From assembly GCA_012959785.1 (NCBI GenBank), contig DUCM01000014.1, positions 234,395-298,394 on the forward strand: a DNA stretch of 64,000 nt, read 5' to 3'. Each line of letters opens with the position of its first letter. Positions within the stretch are counted from its first letter, which is position 1. Made by a program: the position numbers and the translations under genes. This DNA is from Planctomycetota bacterium. Lineage in GTDB: Bacteria > Planctomycetota > UBA1135 > GCA-002686595. The notes beneath the pieces were generated by a model. It was not told the DNA's origin. It did not search any database and saw only the letters and a program-made list of their open reading frames with translations. Positions 62,886 to 64,000 of the stretch are shown piece by piece.

Positions 62886-62918
62886 GAGAATCGGAGGGGG
62901 GTGGCGGGAAGTCAGCGG

Positions 62919-63068
62919 TCATGGGCGGGACCCCCACGGTTTATAGGCCCCCCAGGCACCAAACGCGACAGGAATCCAGCCCAGCACCAGGGGCACCCGG
63001 GAGATGAGGTTCTCCCAAGAAAAGAGCCCGGCCAAGACCAAAAGGTCTCGGCCGGGCCACCACGACAT
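62919..63068 (-). CDS. possible 49-residue membrane protein
   Basis: The frame reads MSWWPGRDLLVLAGLFSWEN and then SRVPLVLGWIPVAFGAWGAY, two hydrophobic helices. CAGG lies 8 nt upstream of the ATG at 63068, and it ends 33 nt before the bactofilin-like gene. It resembles small two-helix membrane proteins with a PLVLGWIP turn, but the candidate terminator at 63026-63057 falls inside it, so one of the two calls is wrong. Confidence 0.3.
   Translation of the reverse strand: MSWWPGRDLLVLAGLFSWENLISRVPLVLGWIPVAFGAWGAYKPWGSRP
63026..63057 (-). terminator. candidate intrinsic terminator (minus strand)
   Basis: GCCCGGCCAAGACC (63026-63039) and GGTCTCGGCCGGGC (63044-63057) pair with one mismatch around AAAA. 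On the minus strand the stem is followed by TCTTTTCTT, as in a rho-independent terminator. Confidence 0.45.
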
Positions 63069-63351
63069 CTTGACGCCTGGGAGCAACGGGGCGGAGAAGC
63101 AGCAATCTCCTATTCCGAAGCTCACCGGCCTCAGAACGGGCCGGGAAAGGGCCATGACAGCGCAGTACTGATGATCTGGGGGGTAGTTGGTCCCAGGATC
63201 CAGGGTAGACGGGCGTCGCGTGTGTCCTCTGGGCCACACTCCGCTCCTGGGAAGGGGTAAAGTTCAGGTGAGGTTGGAAGTTCGCAGGGGCCCACCATCG
63301 AGGTGCATCCGTGCAGAGCATAGGTAGCAGTGCAATTCTCCAGCCAACATC

Positions 63352-63379
63352 AAAAAAAGCCCCACGAAGGGCCTCTTCG
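63352..63379 (-). terminator. intrinsic terminator for the PKD protein gene (minus strand)
   Basis: On the minus strand a GAAGAGGCCC/GGGGC-type stem with a TTCGTG-like loop is followed by T7 (63352-63358). It lies about 170 nt after the stop at 63546 of the partial PKD gene. Confidence 0.55.
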
Positions 63380-63545
63380 CCTCTCAGGAATAGGGCGACC
63401 CTCCCATGAGATCACCAACGAGTCCATAAACTGGACGCCAGATATAGAATTTGGACGGCAGCCTGCCTTCTGAGAGCCCCAGCCCCCCTCCAGAGGCAGA
63501 CAGAGGGCCCAGCCGGATCATCACCATCCGGGCCAGACAGCACCC

Positions 63546-64000
63546 TCAGGGCAGCACCGTCAAGCTGGCAGCCGGCTCAAAGCTCTGGCCCGAGCCGTCC
63601 TCCACGAAGGCCGACCAACTCCATTGGGTCGCATTGCTGGGCAGGTTGGCGAGGGGAAGGGAAGCTGTGAAGGTGCCATCCCCATTGTCCACCAGATTGC
63701 CCTTCTCGTCTCTCCCATTGGGATCATCGATGACCCACTGGGCCTTCTTGATGTTGGTGATGTTGAGCAGGTCGCTGAAGACCAACATATGCAGCGTGTC
63801 TGCTCGGGCGAAGTTGCGATCATCGGTGGAGAAGTCCGCGTTCTTCGAGAGCACGAAGCCCTGGCCCGTGGGCAGATCCGAAACCGTGATCAGGTTAGGT
63901 TCGATCAAGGTGTCATTGCCGCTGGCATTGGTCGCCGTGAGCGAGACCGTGTAGTTTCCGGCCAGCGCGTAGCTATGTTGGGGATTCTGCAGGGTCGATG
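63546..64000 (-). CDS. secreted PKD-domain protein, C-terminal part (5' end outside window)
   Basis: The frame is open to the window edge, so only the last 151 codons are seen. They start with the end of a PKD domain (HSYALAGNYTVSLTATNASG is the typical xHxYxxxGxYxVxLTxxN ending), continue with a region of mixed strands (MLVFSDLLNITNIKKAQWVI) and end in another small beta domain (WSWSAFVEDGSGQSFEPAAS). PKD domains are extracellular spacers in surface enzymes and adhesins. The function cannot be told from this part. Confidence 0.75.
   Translation of the reverse strand, partial: STLQNPQHSYALAGNYTVSLTATNASGNDTLIEPNLITVSDLPTGQGFVLSKNADFSTDDRNFARADTLHMLVFSDLLNITNIKKAQWVIDDPNGRDEKGNLVDNGDGTFTASLPLANLPSNATQWSWSAFVEDGSGQSFEPAASLTVLP

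Larger units (their letters stand above)
62886..63545. other. 660-bp region without a firm gene
   Basis: Two hairpins with minus-strand terminator character lie at 63026-63057 and 63352-63379. One short minus-strand frame (62919-63068) has hydrophobic character and is listed separately. Plus-strand frames here look non-coding. I see nothing else. Confidence 0.4.

Overview
This is a high-GC bacterial window with about 45 protein genes and no rRNA, tRNA, CRISPR array or insertion sequence that I can see. Both ends are cut: the first gene is the 3' part of nuoN, and the last is the C-terminal part of a secreted PKD-domain protein on the minus strand. The gene content suggests a planctomycete-like lineage (inference). 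It includes FG-GAP/ASPIC-UnbV and TPR lipoprotein pairs, a secreted sulfatase, many exported TPR proteins, pseudopilins, an amide-channel protein, and secreted proteins that share an unusual C-terminal module ending in WFRDP...LSNG.

Layout. 1-9965: respiratory complex I (nuoN), a methyltransferase plus a TIGR03087-type sugar transferase, a DinG-type helicase with a degenerate exonuclease-like N-terminus, topoisomerase I (topA) and an amino-acid dehydrogenase. 10029-16180: a variant Ser/Thr kinase, a small lipoprotein, an archaeal-type (type II) methionine aminopeptidase, a glycosyltransferase overlapping a beta-carbonic anhydrase, and two pseudopilins. 16361-23794: a TPR lipoprotein and an FG-GAP/UnbV lipoprotein, then a LytS/LytTR two-component pair, then two exported proteins with Gly/Arg-rich tracts. 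23901-29821: a GH43-like/SGNH fusion esterase, an OmpR-type regulator broken by an in-frame amber codon with its intact histidine kinase, an ArsR regulator and citrate synthase.

The most interesting part is 29847-39046. Seven tightly packed minus-strand genes (gaps of 22 nt or less, or overlaps) encode, in transcription order: a TPR protein, a PqqD-like (RiPP recognition element type) protein, an ATP-grasp ligase, an 811-aa exported TPR protein, a second and apparently degenerate ATP-grasp homologue, a fold-type III PLP decarboxylase, and a single-chain fusion of a urea-transporter-family channel to a complete Sir2 deacylase. This reads like a peptide or amino-acid conjugation pathway with an NAD-dependent deacylase tied to a membrane channel. 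I do not recognise it as a described system.

39284-49841 holds a class I/II aminotransferase, several secreted proteins, a histidine phosphatase flanked by imperfect direct repeats (the second being the leftover 3' end of a neighbouring gene), a sulfatase, a Ric/YtfE iron-sulfur repair protein, an HMW1C-like cytoplasmic glycosyltransferase and an M1 aminopeptidase. 49982-54899 is a mutA-mutB-meaB methylmalonyl-CoA mutase operon. 55036-64000 holds large exported proteins of unknown function (one Cys-rich with an AT-richer 3' end), a purple-acid-phosphatase-like enzyme, a TPR protein, a bactofilin-like membrane protein and the partial PKD protein.
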